Part shown: in pieces, positions 16,629 through 25,657 of the stretch
Position numbering within the stretch: position 1 is the stretch's first letter
Layout: each line of letters opens with the position of its first letter
Assembly: GCA_934754355.1 (NCBI GenBank)
Contig: CAKVID010000004.1
Coordinates: 124,001 to 188,000 of the forward strand
DNA length: 64,000 bases
Direction of reading: 5' to 3'
Source: an uncultured Clostridia bacterium
Lineage (GTDB): Bacteria > Bacillota > Clostridia > Christensenellales > UBA1242
Notes under the pieces: model-generated
Seen by the model: only the letters and a program-made list of their open reading frames with translations
What the model was told of the DNA's origin: nothing
Databases searched by the model: none
Made by a program: the position numbers and the translations under genes

Positions 16629-18410
16629 ATGGTTGAATTAGAAGATAAGAAGAAAATGAAAGGTCTGAAGAACCTAAAAAAATACTTATGGTATTTCAAG
16701 AAGTATCGTTTACTTTGCATGATGTTTTGGCTAACCTTAGTACTTTCGGCAGTAATTAGTTTCTTTGCTCCCATGGTTCTAGGCGATGTAATATCCAATA
16801 TGACTATAACTCAGGATTTCTCGCTTGCATGGAAATTTGCATTATTATTTTTCGGACTAGAATTACTATCTATAATACTAGGACTAATTCGCGTGCCGTT
16901 CTTCAAGAAATTAGAGAACTATGTTAAGCGTGATGTTAAATTAGATGTTATAAGAAATTCATTCAATATAAATATTGGCGAATATGAGAATTTAGGCAAC
17001 GGACTTTTTGTAACTCGTTTAACTACCGACTTGAATTCTCTAGCCGATTCATTCAAATCAATTAGTGAGACAATTATCTCTTTCGTAAGCAAAGTTGGAT
17101 TTATTATTTATGTTACAATTATTAATTACTGGATTGGATTATATTTAATACTATTTATAATCATTAGATATTTAATTTATCAAATTCGTATTCATTACTT
17201 TGCTAAATTAAAACCTAAGGTACTCAATAAAGGCGAAGAAATAAATTCGCTTATAGGCGAAAGTGTAAGAGGCATTAAGGATATTAAAACATTGGGGCTA
17301 AGCAGTAGCATACTTTCTCATGTAAATACTCTTCAAGACGAATACGCCAAGAAAGATAATAACGAATGGTATGTAGGCACTTTCTTATCTTCACTTGCCA
17401 CACTTGTTAGTGCATTATGTAATTTACTATTTGTGGGAATATGCATTTGGTTAATTCGTGCTGGAAGTCTAGACCTTGCCGTCTTCTATACAATATATAT
17501 TTACAAAAATAATGTTATGGATTTTGCCGTACAACTGGGCAATTTGCAAAATTACTTCAAAGAAATGGAAGTCAATGCTTTCAGAGTATTCGAACTTATG
17601 GATAATACTAAATATTTGCATGATAAATTTGGCACTGTATTCGTTGATAAATGTGAAGGCAAGATTGAATTTAAAGATGTTACTTTTGCTTATGTTAGAG
17701 GAGAAACTATACTAGACAATGTTAGTTTCACAATCAATCCTAATACTCATATTGCTTTCGTAGGAGAGAGTGGTTGCGGTAAATCTACCATTGTTGCACT
17801 TATATGCAAATTGTACGACCCATCAGCAGGAATTATATATTTTGATGGAGTAGATAGTCTAACTCTTGACCAATCATTTGGCAAGAATGTTAGCATGATA
17901 AACCAATTCCCTTATGTATTCAATCTAACCATTAGAGAGAATATGCAACTTGTCAACCCCGATGTAACAGATAGAGAAATCTATGAGGCTTTGAAATTAG
18001 CCAATGCTGATGAATTTGTGAAAGCACTACCCGACAAATTAGATAGTTTCTTGGGAGAAGGCGGAACAAGGCTTAGTGGCGGACAGAAACAAAGAATTTG
18101 TATTGCAAGAGCATTACTAAAAAATAGCAAGATAATTATATTTGACGAAGCAACAAGTGCTCTAGATAATATCAGTCAAGAGAAAGTTATGGAAAATGTA
18201 GAAGAACTAAAGAAGAACCACACCATAATAACTATTGCTCATAGACTATCTACTATTGAAGATTGCGATACAATCTACTTTGTAAAGAAAGGCAAGATTG
18301 TAGCATCTGGAACTCACAAAGAATTGATGGCAAAAAATCAGCAATATAGAAATTTGTATCACAAACAGAAGAAAGAACAAGACTTAATCCCAACAACCGA
18401 AGCAGAATAA
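16629..18410 (+). CDS. ABC exporter, fused membrane and ATP-binding domains
   Basis: 593 residues. The first 320 form a type I exporter transmembrane domain (hydrophobic segments near residues 30-50, 70-90, 145-185 and 255-300). The ATPase half has Walker A GESGCGKST near 379, signature LSGGQKQR near 482, Walker B IIIFDEATSALD and the H-loop IAHR. Such half-transporters dimerise in the membrane and export lipids, peptides or drugs; the substrate cannot be told from the sequence. Only one copy lies here, so it would work as a homodimer or with a partner coded elsewhere. AGGAAA precedes the start. The upstream gap has a TATACT but no matching -35. Confidence 0.92.
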   Translation: MVELEDKKKMKGLKNLKKYLWYFKKYRLLCMMFWLTLVLSAVISFFAPMVLGDVISNMTITQDFSLAWKFALLFFGLELLSIILGLIRVPFFKKLENYVKRDVKLDVIRNSFNINIGEYENLGNGLFVTRLTTDLNSLADSFKSISETIISFVSKVGFIIYVTIINYWIGLYLILFIIIRYLIYQIRIHYFAKLKPKVLNKGEEINSLIGESVRGIKDIKTLGLSSSILSHVNTLQDEYAKKDNNEWYVGTFLSSLATLVSALCNLLFVGICIWLIRAGSLDLAVFYTIYIYKNNVMDFAVQLGNLQNYFKEMEVNAFRVFELMDNTKYLHDKFGTVFVDKCEGKIEFKDVTFAYVRGETILDNVSFTINPNTHIAFVGESGCGKSTIVALICKLYDPSAGIIYFDGVDSLTLDQSFGKNVSMINQFPYVFNLTIRENMQLVNPDVTDREIYEALKLANADEFVKALPDKLDSFLGEGGTRLSGGQKQRICIARALLKNSKIIIFDEATSALDNISQEKVMENVEELKKNHTIITIAHRLSTIEDCDTIYFVKKGKIVASGTHKELMAKNQQYRNLYHKQKKEQDLIPTTEAE

Positions 18411-18412
18411 AT

Positions 18413-18454
18413 AAAAAACAAAAAACTGGTAAGTATTATACTTATCAGTTTTTT
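18413..18454. terminator. Bidirectional terminator between the ABC exporter and aconitase X genes
   Basis: The stem AAAACTGGTAAGTA (18422-18435) / TACTTATCAGTTTT (18439-18452) pairs fully if one G-T wobble is allowed. It has an A-run before and a T-run after it, and serves both convergent transcripts. Confidence 0.85.
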
Positions 18455-18479
18455 ATTATTAAATAAATATTTATTAAAT

Positions 18480-18935
18480 TTATTTATCTTCTTTCTTCTC
18501 TACAATTACTGTTCCGTCTGCATTAATTGTAATAGTATCGCCAGTAGATACATATTTTAGGAATTTATCTCCCAATCTATCTATAGCAATAATACTACTA
18601 TTTTCCCAGTTTCTTGCAAGAATAATTCCAGATGCTGCAAGACTATCTATACTCTCGCTAAATAGCATTGCACTAGGATTAATTCCCATAGAACAGATAG
18701 TTTGTATAACCAAACCACCAGTTGTAGACCCAATTGTCTTAGGCAAACACAAAATTCTGCCTGTTAGTAATTTCTTGTATAGGTCGGGATTATTTTGGTC
18801 AGAACTAATAACTTTCTTTGCATTCTTTAATGCACTTTTTTGGAAAGTTGCAAGTGTATTCACACCCTGTCTACTAACGATTGCTTCGCCCTTCAATTCT
18901 CCGCCGGCTATTACTCTTCCGCTAAATTTTTTCAT
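18480..18935 (-). CDS. Aconitase X small (swivelling) subunit, DUF126
   Basis: 151 residues. The swivelling-domain signature GSTTGGLVIQ followed by MGINPSAMLF and ASGIILA matches the DUF126 part of aconitase X (AcnX). In bacterial AcnX enzymes this domain is a separate protein that closes over the active site of the large subunit. It overlaps the large-subunit gene by 4 bp and has its own AGGAGG inside that gene's end, so the two are made in a fixed ratio. Known AcnX proteins include cis-3-hydroxy-L-proline dehydratase and archaeal mevalonate-5-phosphate dehydratase; the substrate here is not known. Confidence 0.88.
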   Translation of the reverse strand: MKKFSGRVIAGGELKGEAIVSRQGVNTLATFQKSALKNAKKVISSDQNNPDLYKKLLTGRILCLPKTIGSTTGGLVIQTICSMGINPSAMLFSESIDSLAASGIILARNWENSSIIAIDRLGDKFLKYVSTGDTITINADGTVIVEKKEDK

Positions 18936-20206
18936 AACTTTCCTCCTGTGATGATTTGTAAGATGTCATCATTTTTATAAAATCTAGATGATGAATAAGT
19001 ACGCAATTTATTAGACGATGTAATAATTGGTTTTTTGCCCGCAATTGGGTTATTGGTGTACATAAGTGGACATATGCTGCTTACTTTTACCCCTGTTTTA
19101 CTAAGTTTAGCATAAATTTCGCTCTCTCTAAATTTATCTGCAATTTGAGGAGAAGTTGTAAGGATAGTTCTTACTGTTACTTTCTTTCTATTATTTTTCT
19201 CCAAACCTTCCAAGATATTTTTTGCCCAGTCATTCAATTGAGACATACTTAGGTGTGGGCAACCAATAAAGCATAGATATGGTTTAGCATTCAAATTCTT
19301 CCAAAGTACAGGATAGGATTTATAAATTTTATCCAATTCTCTATCTGTGATTGTATAAACTTTAGCGTCTTTCTTAATTAATTTCTTGCCAAGTTCTTTG
19401 GCTTCTGGAGTAAGTCCATCAATATGATATAGTCCAACCGAGCCATTAGAAGCAGTGGCTGCGCCAAAGTCTTTCAAATATCCTTTAACATCGTCAGTAA
19501 GTTCGTTGCCAAGGAATTTGTCTAGACCTTTGACATAAGGCACATCTTCCATTACTTTTAGTCCAATTGCGCTACCTAATATTTGTGCTTCTGGCAATTT
19601 TGATGTTTGAATATCTATTATCCAATCTGCCTTTCTACCCTCATCTGTAAGCAATCCAAATTCTGGAACTTTGCCAATAATTGCTGAGAACAAATCTAGC
19701 ATACCGCTATTTCTATTGCATCTGGCACCAATTACTGAATTGGCATATACAACAGCCGAACTCTCTGCCCAGCCTAGTATATCTCCTTTCTTAGGCAAAT
19801 TACCTACTTCTTCAAAGTATGAAGTACAAGTGAAACTTTTGCTATCTTTCAAGCCAATCTTCTTCAATTGTTCTTCATATCTTGCTTGTTCTTTGTACAT
19901 AATCTTACTAAAGATTAATTTATTAAGTAATCCACATTTAACATTTGTGTAATCAATAGGTCTTGGGTCTACTGTAAATGGTTCTTTGGTCTTAATTCCA
20001 GCAGCAATAATTTCGTCCATTGTTCTAAATAATGGTTTAAGCAAGCCTATTCCAAAAGATGTAACAAAGTGGCTAGCATGAGTAATTGGTACTAATTTTG
20101 TAGCACCAAATACTTCGCCAAAATCCACAACCGTCTTCATAATCTTTGCATAAGTTTCTCCCTGCTTGCCAGCAAGGATATCTTTCTCTTCTTGAGTTAA
20201 TCTCAT
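18932..20206 (-). CDS. Aconitase X large (catalytic) subunit, DUF521
   Basis: 424 residues with the AcnX motifs NSVIGARCNRNSG, GLLTDEGR and, near the C-terminus, GCPHLS. These supply cysteines and polar residues for the iron-sulphur cluster and substrate. The enzyme would remove water from a hydroxy acid with the small subunit. It follows the flavin reductase gene by 23 bp behind AGGAGA, so all three genes form one operon. The coupling suggests that the double bond made by dehydration is then reduced by the neighbour (inference). Proline metabolism is one candidate; no proline genes are visible nearby. Confidence 0.88.
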   Translation of the reverse strand: MRLTQEEKDILAGKQGETYAKIMKTVVDFGEVFGATKLVPITHASHFVTSFGIGLLKPLFRTMDEIIAAGIKTKEPFTVDPRPIDYTNVKCGLLNKLIFSKIMYKEQARYEEQLKKIGLKDSKSFTCTSYFEEVGNLPKKGDILGWAESSAVVYANSVIGARCNRNSGMLDLFSAIIGKVPEFGLLTDEGRKADWIIDIQTSKLPEAQILGSAIGLKVMEDVPYVKGLDKFLGNELTDDVKGYLKDFGAATASNGSVGLYHIDGLTPEAKELGKKLIKKDAKVYTITDRELDKIYKSYPVLWKNLNAKPYLCFIGCPHLSMSQLNDWAKNILEGLEKNNRKKVTVRTILTTSPQIADKFRESEIYAKLSKTGVKVSSICPLMYTNNPIAGKKPIITSSNKLRTYSSSRFYKNDDILQIITGGKL

Positions 20207-20229
20207 AATATTCTCCTAAAATATTTATA

Positions 20230-22278
20230 CTATATACTCTCTGCTACTTCCCATGCTCTCCAAACAACCGTTCTCAAATTGCCTACAGCATAAGCATCGC
20301 CAACTATATGCACATTCTTGGCACTAGCAAATGCAGGAGCAGGATTATAACCAATAGCAAGTATAATATCATCATAAGGCAATTTTCTAGAGCCTTCTTT
20401 ATTCTCAATTACTACATGCTTATCTTCAATTGCACTAAGTTTGGTTTCCAAATGAACTGGAACTTTGTATGCTTTGAAGTAATCTCTTAAGTACGATGAA
20501 TTGGCAAGGCACAATCCCCTAACAGCCATCAAATCATTCTTGGCCTCGATAATCACAGGCTTGTGACCTTTGCGATACAAATCGTATGCAATCTCACAAC
20601 CAGTAAGTCCGCCACCTATAATTATTACATTTTTGCCAACTTCTCTACCATTTAGATAATCAACAGCATCAATGCATTTCTCGCCATTTGGCATTTTTAA
20701 TTTTCTTGCTTTTGCACCAGTTGCAACAATAACTTCGTCACATTTAAGAGTACTTATGTCAGTTATTTCACTATTCAATTTTACTTTTATTTTTAATTTC
20801 TTTATTTGATTTACATACCATTCAATTAGGCGTTTATCATTTTCTTTGAAATCAAAATTACTAGCAGGAACAAATACACCACCAAGTCTGTCAGACTTCT
20901 CGTAAATAGTTACATTGTGACCTCTAAGTGTTAGAATTCTGGCACATTCCATGCCACCAATTCCGCCACCGATTACAGCAACAGTCTTTTTAACTTTGGC
21001 AGGTTTAATTACATATTTGCCACCATTCATAGTTACAGGATTTAATGCACATCTAGCCATATGTTTTGCTTCGTCTAGACTTTCGTCATTAGCCACACCC
21101 TTGTAATGAGCCATTGCAAAGCAACCATTATGACAACAAATACATGGTTGAATTTCATCTTCTTTGCCATTTATTAATTTGGTTACCCATGCACCATCTA
21201 CCAAGAATTGTCTAGCAACACCCATTGCATCAATTTTCTTATTCTTAATAGCCTCTGCACCAATATCTGGGGTCATTCTACCCGCACACACTACTGGGAT
21301 ATCTACAAATTCTTTGATGTGAGATACATCTTCTAGATTGCAATTAGTAGGCATATATGCTGGTGGGTGAGCCCAATACCAAGCATCGTAAGTACCGTTA
21401 TCGCAATTAAGCATATCATATCCTGCATCTTGCAAATATCTGGCTGCTTTCTCACTCTCAGCCATGTCTCTACCTACTTCTTTGTATTTTTCTCCTGGAA
21501 CAGCACCTTCGCATAATCCTTTTGTTTTGCTTACAACCGAATATCTTAGAGATACCGGGAAGTCTTTGCCACAAAGTTCTTTAATAGCACCAACAATTTC
21601 TACTGGTAGACGATATCTATTCTGAAAACTTCCGCCGTACTCATCAGTTCTATTATTGGTGTATTTAAGTGTAAATTGGTCAAGCAAATATCCTTCGTGT
21701 ACAGCATGAACTTCTACGCCATCTACGCCCGCTTCTTTTAGTAATCTAGAAATCTCGGCATAAGCATATATAATTTGCTTAATTTCTTTAGATGTAAGCG
21801 CTCTACACTTAACATTTTCTGCCCAACGAGAAGTAATCTCGCTAGGAGATGCACAGATATAACTAATATCTATTACAGGCTTAATAAGAGCCCCCAAAAA
21901 TTTATTTTTCAAGAAAGGTACAAGAGGATTAGTTATAGCAAAAGACCTACCAAAACCAGCAGTAAGTTGTACAAATAGTTTTGCCCCGTACTTGTGAATT
22001 TCTTTCATGTATTCTTTTAATTCTCTAAACATTTTCTTATTCTGGTATAGCCAACGACCAAACATTGTATCTCTAAGGGGTGCAATACCAGGAATAATAA
22101 GACCAACATTATTTTTGGCTTTGTCTATAAAGAAATCTGCTGATTCTCTATCAAAATGATTTCTCTCCATCCAACCAAAAAGTGATGTACCACCCATAGG
22201 ACACATGACAATTCTATTTTTGATTTCAACATTGCCAATCTTCCATGGGGTAAATAAAGGCGCATATTTTTTTTCCAT
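20230..22278 (-). CDS. FMN/4Fe-4S/FAD enoate reductase of the FadH/Old Yellow Enzyme type
   Basis: 682 residues. The N-terminal TIM barrel has KNRIVMCPMGG, VEVHAVHEGYLLDQF (185-199) and NNRTDEYGGSFQNR, the FMN and substrate motifs of NADH:flavin oxidoreductases. Cys-x2-Cys-x3-Cys near residue 379 plus a later ARCALNP cysteine bind a 4Fe-4S cluster. The C-terminal part has two dinucleotide motifs, AVIGGGIGGMECA (FAD) and VIIIGGGLTGCE (NAD(P)H). Relatives reduce the double bonds of dienoyl-CoA, enoates or steroids. One extra residue lies in the HEGYLL segment against FadH's HGYLL. It is the first gene of the AcnX operon, with its own promoter and AGGAGA. Confidence 0.9.
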   Translation of the reverse strand: MEKKYAPLFTPWKIGNVEIKNRIVMCPMGGTSLFGWMERNHFDRESADFFIDKAKNNVGLIIPGIAPLRDTMFGRWLYQNKKMFRELKEYMKEIHKYGAKLFVQLTAGFGRSFAITNPLVPFLKNKFLGALIKPVIDISYICASPSEITSRWAENVKCRALTSKEIKQIIYAYAEISRLLKEAGVDGVEVHAVHEGYLLDQFTLKYTNNRTDEYGGSFQNRYRLPVEIVGAIKELCGKDFPVSLRYSVVSKTKGLCEGAVPGEKYKEVGRDMAESEKAARYLQDAGYDMLNCDNGTYDAWYWAHPPAYMPTNCNLEDVSHIKEFVDIPVVCAGRMTPDIGAEAIKNKKIDAMGVARQFLVDGAWVTKLINGKEDEIQPCICCHNGCFAMAHYKGVANDESLDEAKHMARCALNPVTMNGGKYVIKPAKVKKTVAVIGGGIGGMECARILTLRGHNVTIYEKSDRLGGVFVPASNFDFKENDKRLIEWYVNQIKKLKIKVKLNSEITDISTLKCDEVIVATGAKARKLKMPNGEKCIDAVDYLNGREVGKNVIIIGGGLTGCEIAYDLYRKGHKPVIIEAKNDLMAVRGLCLANSSYLRDYFKAYKVPVHLETKLSAIEDKHVVIENKEGSRKLPYDDIILAIGYNPAPAFASAKNVHIVGDAYAVGNLRTVVWRAWEVAESI

Positions 22279-22308
22279 ATTATTCTCCTAAATTTAATAT
22301 ACACTTAA

Positions 22309-22337
22309 AGATTAAAATTATTTTGGCTTTTTGTCAA
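22309..22337 (-). promoter_or_regulatory. Promoter of the enoate reductase-aconitase X operon
   Basis: Minus strand TTGACA (22337-22332), 17 bp, TAATCT (22314-22309). The predicted leader is about 25 nt. Confidence 0.6.
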
Positions 22338-22418
22338 ATAAATACACCAATTTATATATATTTTGGCTAATTTTAGTGTGTGATTTTTAATTTTTGATGG
22401 CACATTCAAAGAAAATAT

Positions 22419-22447
22419 TTGCATTGATAAAAAAAATGGTATATACT
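22419..22447 (+). promoter_or_regulatory. Promoter of asnS
   Basis: TTGCAT (22419-22424), 17 bp, TATACT (22442-22447). The predicted start is near 22454, about 25 nt before the ATG, leaving no room for a T-box leader. Confidence 0.6.
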
Positions 22448-22478
22448 TACATATATTAATATTCTAGAGGGAAGACAT

Positions 22479-23858
22479 ATGAAAAAATTAGACATAGCAA
22501 AATTGAATAAAACTTACACTAGTCTAGATGGTCAAAATGTGAAAGTCGCTGGCTGGACTAGAAGCGTAAGAGACTCCAAGAACTTTGGCTTTATAGACCT
22601 AAACGATGGCACAAGTTTCAAGGGTGCACAAATTGTTTTTGAAGCAGACAAAATCCCAAATTACGATAGTGTTGCCAAACTTAATGCCGGTTCATCAATT
22701 ATTGTAGATGGCACAGTTGCTATTACCCCAAGTAACAAACAACCTTATGAGATTAAGGCTACAAATATAGAGATAATTTGCCCTACAGATAATACCTATC
22801 CCCTTCAGAAAAAAGGTCATAGCGTAGAATTTTTAAGAGAACAAGCATATCTTAGACCTAGAACAAATTTATTTAATGCAATATTTAGAATTAGAAGTGA
22901 AGCAGCATTTGCTTTGCACAAATATTTTAATGAGCAAGGCTTTGTATATGTACACGCACCTCTACTTACTTCATCAGATTGCGAGGGTGCTGGAGAATTA
23001 TTCAAGGTAAGTACTCAAGAGATTTATGAAGGCAAGAAATTATACCCAGAAGACGAGTTGTTTGGCAAGAAAGTATTTCTATCTCCATCTTGTCAATTAG
23101 AGGGTGAAGCCTTTGCACTAGCAATGGGCAATATTTATACTTTTGGCCCATCATTTAGAGCAGAAAATAGTAATACTATCAAGCATGTCAATGAATTCTG
23201 GCACATAGAACCAGAGATGGCATTTGCCGAATTGCAAGACGATATGGATATTATGGAAGGCATGGTTAAGAGTGTAATTAATTATCTATTTGACAAATGT
23301 CCAGACGAACTTAAATTCTGCGATTCTTTCGTAGAGAAAGGCTTATTAGATAAATTGAAACATGTAGCAACTAGCGACTTTGCAAGAGTAACTTACACCG
23401 ATGCAATTGCCGAACTAGAGAAACATAACGATTTATTTGAATACAAGGTATCTTGGGGTTCAGATATCCAAACCGAGCATGAGAAATTCTTGACAGAGAA
23501 AGTATACAAACGCCCAGTATTTGTGTATAACTACCCTAAAGAAATCAAAGCATTCTACATGAAAGTAAATGACGATAACAAAACAGTTAAAGCAACCGAC
23601 TTGCTAGTACCAGGCATTGGCGAACTTTGTGGCGCAAGCGAGAGAGAAGAGAGATACGATGTATTGCTAAATAGAATACACGAATTAGGACTAAATGAAG
23701 AAGATTATTGGTGGTATCTAAACCTAAGAAAATTCGGTTCAGTTAAACATAGCGGATTTGGAATGGGCTTCGATAGATTTGTAATGTATGTAACAGGAGC
23801 ATCAAATATAAGAGATGTATTGCCATTCCCAAGAACACCAAAGAACTGCAATTTCTAA
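22479..23858 (+). CDS. asnS: Asparaginyl-tRNA synthetase
   Basis: 459 residues, the normal size. An N-terminal OB-fold for the anticodon (VKVAGWTRSVRDSKNFGFIDLNDG) is followed by the class II core: motif 2 FRAENSNT with EFWHIEPEM, and motif 3 GMGFDRF with NIRDVLPFPRTP. The ENSNT context is the AsnRS rather than AspRS form. It charges tRNA-Asn in the cytoplasm, so this cell probably does not rely only on the amidotransferase route. GAGGGA precedes the start. It stands alone between its promoter and a strong terminator. Confidence 0.96.
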   Translation: MKKLDIAKLNKTYTSLDGQNVKVAGWTRSVRDSKNFGFIDLNDGTSFKGAQIVFEADKIPNYDSVAKLNAGSSIIVDGTVAITPSNKQPYEIKATNIEIICPTDNTYPLQKKGHSVEFLREQAYLRPRTNLFNAIFRIRSEAAFALHKYFNEQGFVYVHAPLLTSSDCEGAGELFKVSTQEIYEGKKLYPEDELFGKKVFLSPSCQLEGEAFALAMGNIYTFGPSFRAENSNTIKHVNEFWHIEPEMAFAELQDDMDIMEGMVKSVINYLFDKCPDELKFCDSFVEKGLLDKLKHVATSDFARVTYTDAIAELEKHNDLFEYKVSWGSDIQTEHEKFLTEKVYKRPVFVYNYPKEIKAFYMKVNDDNKTVKATDLLVPGIGELCGASEREERYDVLLNRIHELGLNEEDYWWYLNLRKFGSVKHSGFGMGFDRFVMYVTGASNIRDVLPFPRTPKNCNF

Positions 23859-23893
23859 GTAATAAAATAATTGTTTCAAATTAATTATATAGC

Positions 23894-23933
23894 AAAAAAA
23901 TGAGCAAAAGTTTATTCTTTTGCTCATTTTTTT
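23894..23933. terminator. Strong bidirectional terminator after asnS
   Basis: A perfect 17-bp stem (23894-23910 with 23917-23933) centred on TGAGCAAAAG / CTTTTGCTCA, a 6-nt loop and T7 on both strands. Confidence 0.93.
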
Positions 23934-24006
23934 ATTTACTAATAAACACAAACCATATTATTTATCTCTATTCAATAAAGTAAAAATCCGCCCTACTATT
24001 TCACAC

Positions 24007-24126
24007 CCATGCAGTTGAGTATACTTAGTGACCATATAACTTACTCCGTGCGGTTGAGTACAAACTTTAGCAATATAATTATTGTACTACTATTTTGCAA
24101 TATAATTCGCTCCGTGCGGTTGAGTA
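24007..24126 (+). repeat. Three direct copies of a CCGTGCGGTTGAGTA motif
   Basis: Copies lie at 24007-24021 (two mismatches), 24046-24060 and 24112-24126, spaced 39 and 66 nt apart. The last two are preceded by ATATAA-type sequence. The third copy is also the left end of the inverted-repeat element. The motif is more GC-rich than its surroundings. Confidence 0.75.
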
Positions 24127-24536
24127 CTCGATAACTATTTTTCGACACAGGTTTTTTGTTCCAAAAAAATGGTCTCAAAATAATTTTCTGCGTCTTCCCG
24201 CCCTCAGTACTAGCATGTTTGTTTTCTACATTAATTTATTTTATTAAATTTGACTTTATATACTTTTTTAGTTGAATTCTTGCTTTTCTTTTTCCACTTT
24301 TACAAATTAATTAATGTGAGTACTACTAAATAATAAAATTAAAATATATATTAAATAAGTTCTTAGTTCTAACAATAAATATCACTTAAATAAGGGGTAT
24401 CAATTTATTAGTATCTAATATTAAGTAAAATAATATAACCACTGAGTGCGGGAAGACACAGAGACAAATTTTACGATTTCTGCAGGCGAAGCCGAAGCCT
24501 TAGTAAAATTTGGGTCGAGTACTCAACCGCACGGAG
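24110..24536. mobile_element. Gene-free element bounded by 22-bp perfect inverted repeats (MITE-like)
   Basis: The left end (24110-24131, beginning CTCCGTGCGG) is the exact reverse complement of 24515-24536. Similarity continues outward into ATATAATT on both sides. A second nested pair, 24189-24208 and 24441-24460 (core GTCTTCCCGC), matches at 18 of 20 positions. Inside the right arm a hairpin CAAATTTTAC / GTAAAATTTG encloses a GC-richer tip with GCGAAGCCGAAGCC. No transposase or other convincing gene lies within. It occupies the convergent gap between asnS and the unknown gene ending at 24591. A non-autonomous transposon is the simplest reading; a structured RNA or recombination site is possible. 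No clear target duplication was found. Confidence 0.55.
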
Positions 24537-24590
24537 AAAATTATATTTATGTAGTTGTATCTTTTTTGTAATTATTTTGCGTGCGTAAAA

Positions 24591-25460
24591 TTATCTTCTG
24601 CGAGTGTTATCTTGTTGCACTCCATCTACATATAGGTCTATACCAGATTGCTCTCTATCTACAACAATATTTCCATCAAAATCATACACATCGCCACACC
24701 ATTCTATACCTTCGCAATCTACAAATCCTCTAATAGCAAATCTGCCATCTTTGGTGTGTCCCTCTACATATCTAATTGGCACAAAATGTTCATTGCAATA
24801 AGATTGCTCTTTGGTTATAAAATAATTTCTACCGCCAATATTCTCTACTGAGAATAAATCTTCTTGGGTGCACTCATCTTCATCAATCGGATTATCTATT
24901 ACAATTTGCTTTTTAGGGTGTCTCTCTTCAATATATCTACTTAAGCATTTCTCTAATTCGTACATATTATATTTATTCTCAAAAGCACGCTTGTCTGGAG
25001 TTCTCTCGTACATCAATTTGTTTTTCTCATCAGTAAGAACAGTTACCGAATGCTTAGGATTATAATATCCCGTAGCCTCACTGCCAGCATTCGCAAGAAA
25101 ATACGCCGGAGTATCTAGATTAATAGCCTTGTTCAAATCCCCACTTACAAAGTATCTGCTATTTCTTCTTCTCCTATTATTCTCTGCCTCTAGTATCACT
25201 CTACCCATAAATGCATTGTAAGCAATAAGAGTATCCAAATCATAGAAATTGTACGCACTTAAATCTTTGCTACAAGTAGATAATTTATCTGCAATTCTAT
25301 ATGCCTCGTTACAACCTCTAGAAAATTGTCTAACGATATCACTCCTCATCATTCTGCCTTCAATGACAAATCCCTTAGTGATACCATTGTACTGATTATT
25401 TTTCTCGGCTATTTGTCTTCTTAGATATTTTCTAAGAGTTGCAAGTTCCAATGTATTCAT
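24591..25460 (-). CDS. Protein of unknown function, soluble
   Basis: The start is placed at ATG 25460 (289 residues) because GGGGGAG lies just before it; an upstream in-frame ATG at 25487 lacks a site. There is no signal peptide or membrane segment. The first 60 residues are basic and helical (TLRKYLRRQIAEKNNQ), the middle has an Arg-rich NNRRRRNSRYF stretch, and the C-terminal third is acidic with cysteines in ECTQED, SYCNEHF, VDCEGIEWCGDVYDFDG. I recognise no family. It lies next to the inverted-repeat element and has no partner gene, so it could be part of an acquired piece of DNA; codon use looks like its neighbours. Confidence 0.7.
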   Translation of the reverse strand: MNTLELATLRKYLRRQIAEKNNQYNGITKGFVIEGRMMRSDIVRQFSRGCNEAYRIADKLSTCSKDLSAYNFYDLDTLIAYNAFMGRVILEAENNRRRRNSRYFVSGDLNKAINLDTPAYFLANAGSEATGYYNPKHSVTVLTDEKNKLMYERTPDKRAFENKYNMYELEKCLSRYIEERHPKKQIVIDNPIDEDECTQEDLFSVENIGGRNYFITKEQSYCNEHFVPIRYVEGHTKDGRFAIRGFVDCEGIEWCGDVYDFDGNIVVDREQSGIDLYVDGVQQDNTRRR

Positions 25461-25563
25461 ATTCTCCCCCTTAATATAAAAACACACTTGTACTAGTCAA
25501 TAACTTTTATTATATATATTCTACCACATATCTTTCCCAATTGCAATAGGGATTATTACCACC

Positions 25564-25598
25564 AAAAAAGGTTAGGAATTATCTTCCTAACCTTTTTT
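25564..25598 (-). terminator. Terminator of the small lipoprotein gene
   Basis: A perfect 15-bp stem (25564-25578 with 25584-25598, core GGTTAGGAA / TTCCTAACC), loop TTATC, ending in T6 on either strand. It separates the lipoprotein gene from the unknown gene downstream. Confidence 0.92.
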
Positions 25599-25657
25599 AC
25601 TTAAATAGTATGCATTGTGTATCGTTTGCAAATTACAAATGCTACACTTATCAGCAA

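Noticed and set aside
22279..22478. T-box leader before asnS
   Set aside because: The likely promoter leaves only about 25 nt of leader, and no T-box core sequence is seen.
24007..24536. CRISPR array
   Set aside because: Only three direct copies with unequal spacing (39 and 66 nt), no similar-length spacers and no cas genes.
25473..25500. Promoter TTGACT-N16-TATATT before the unknown gene at 25460
   Set aside because: Transcription would start inside the GGGGGAG ribosome site, so the real promoter is probably elsewhere or this is a chance match in AT-rich DNA.
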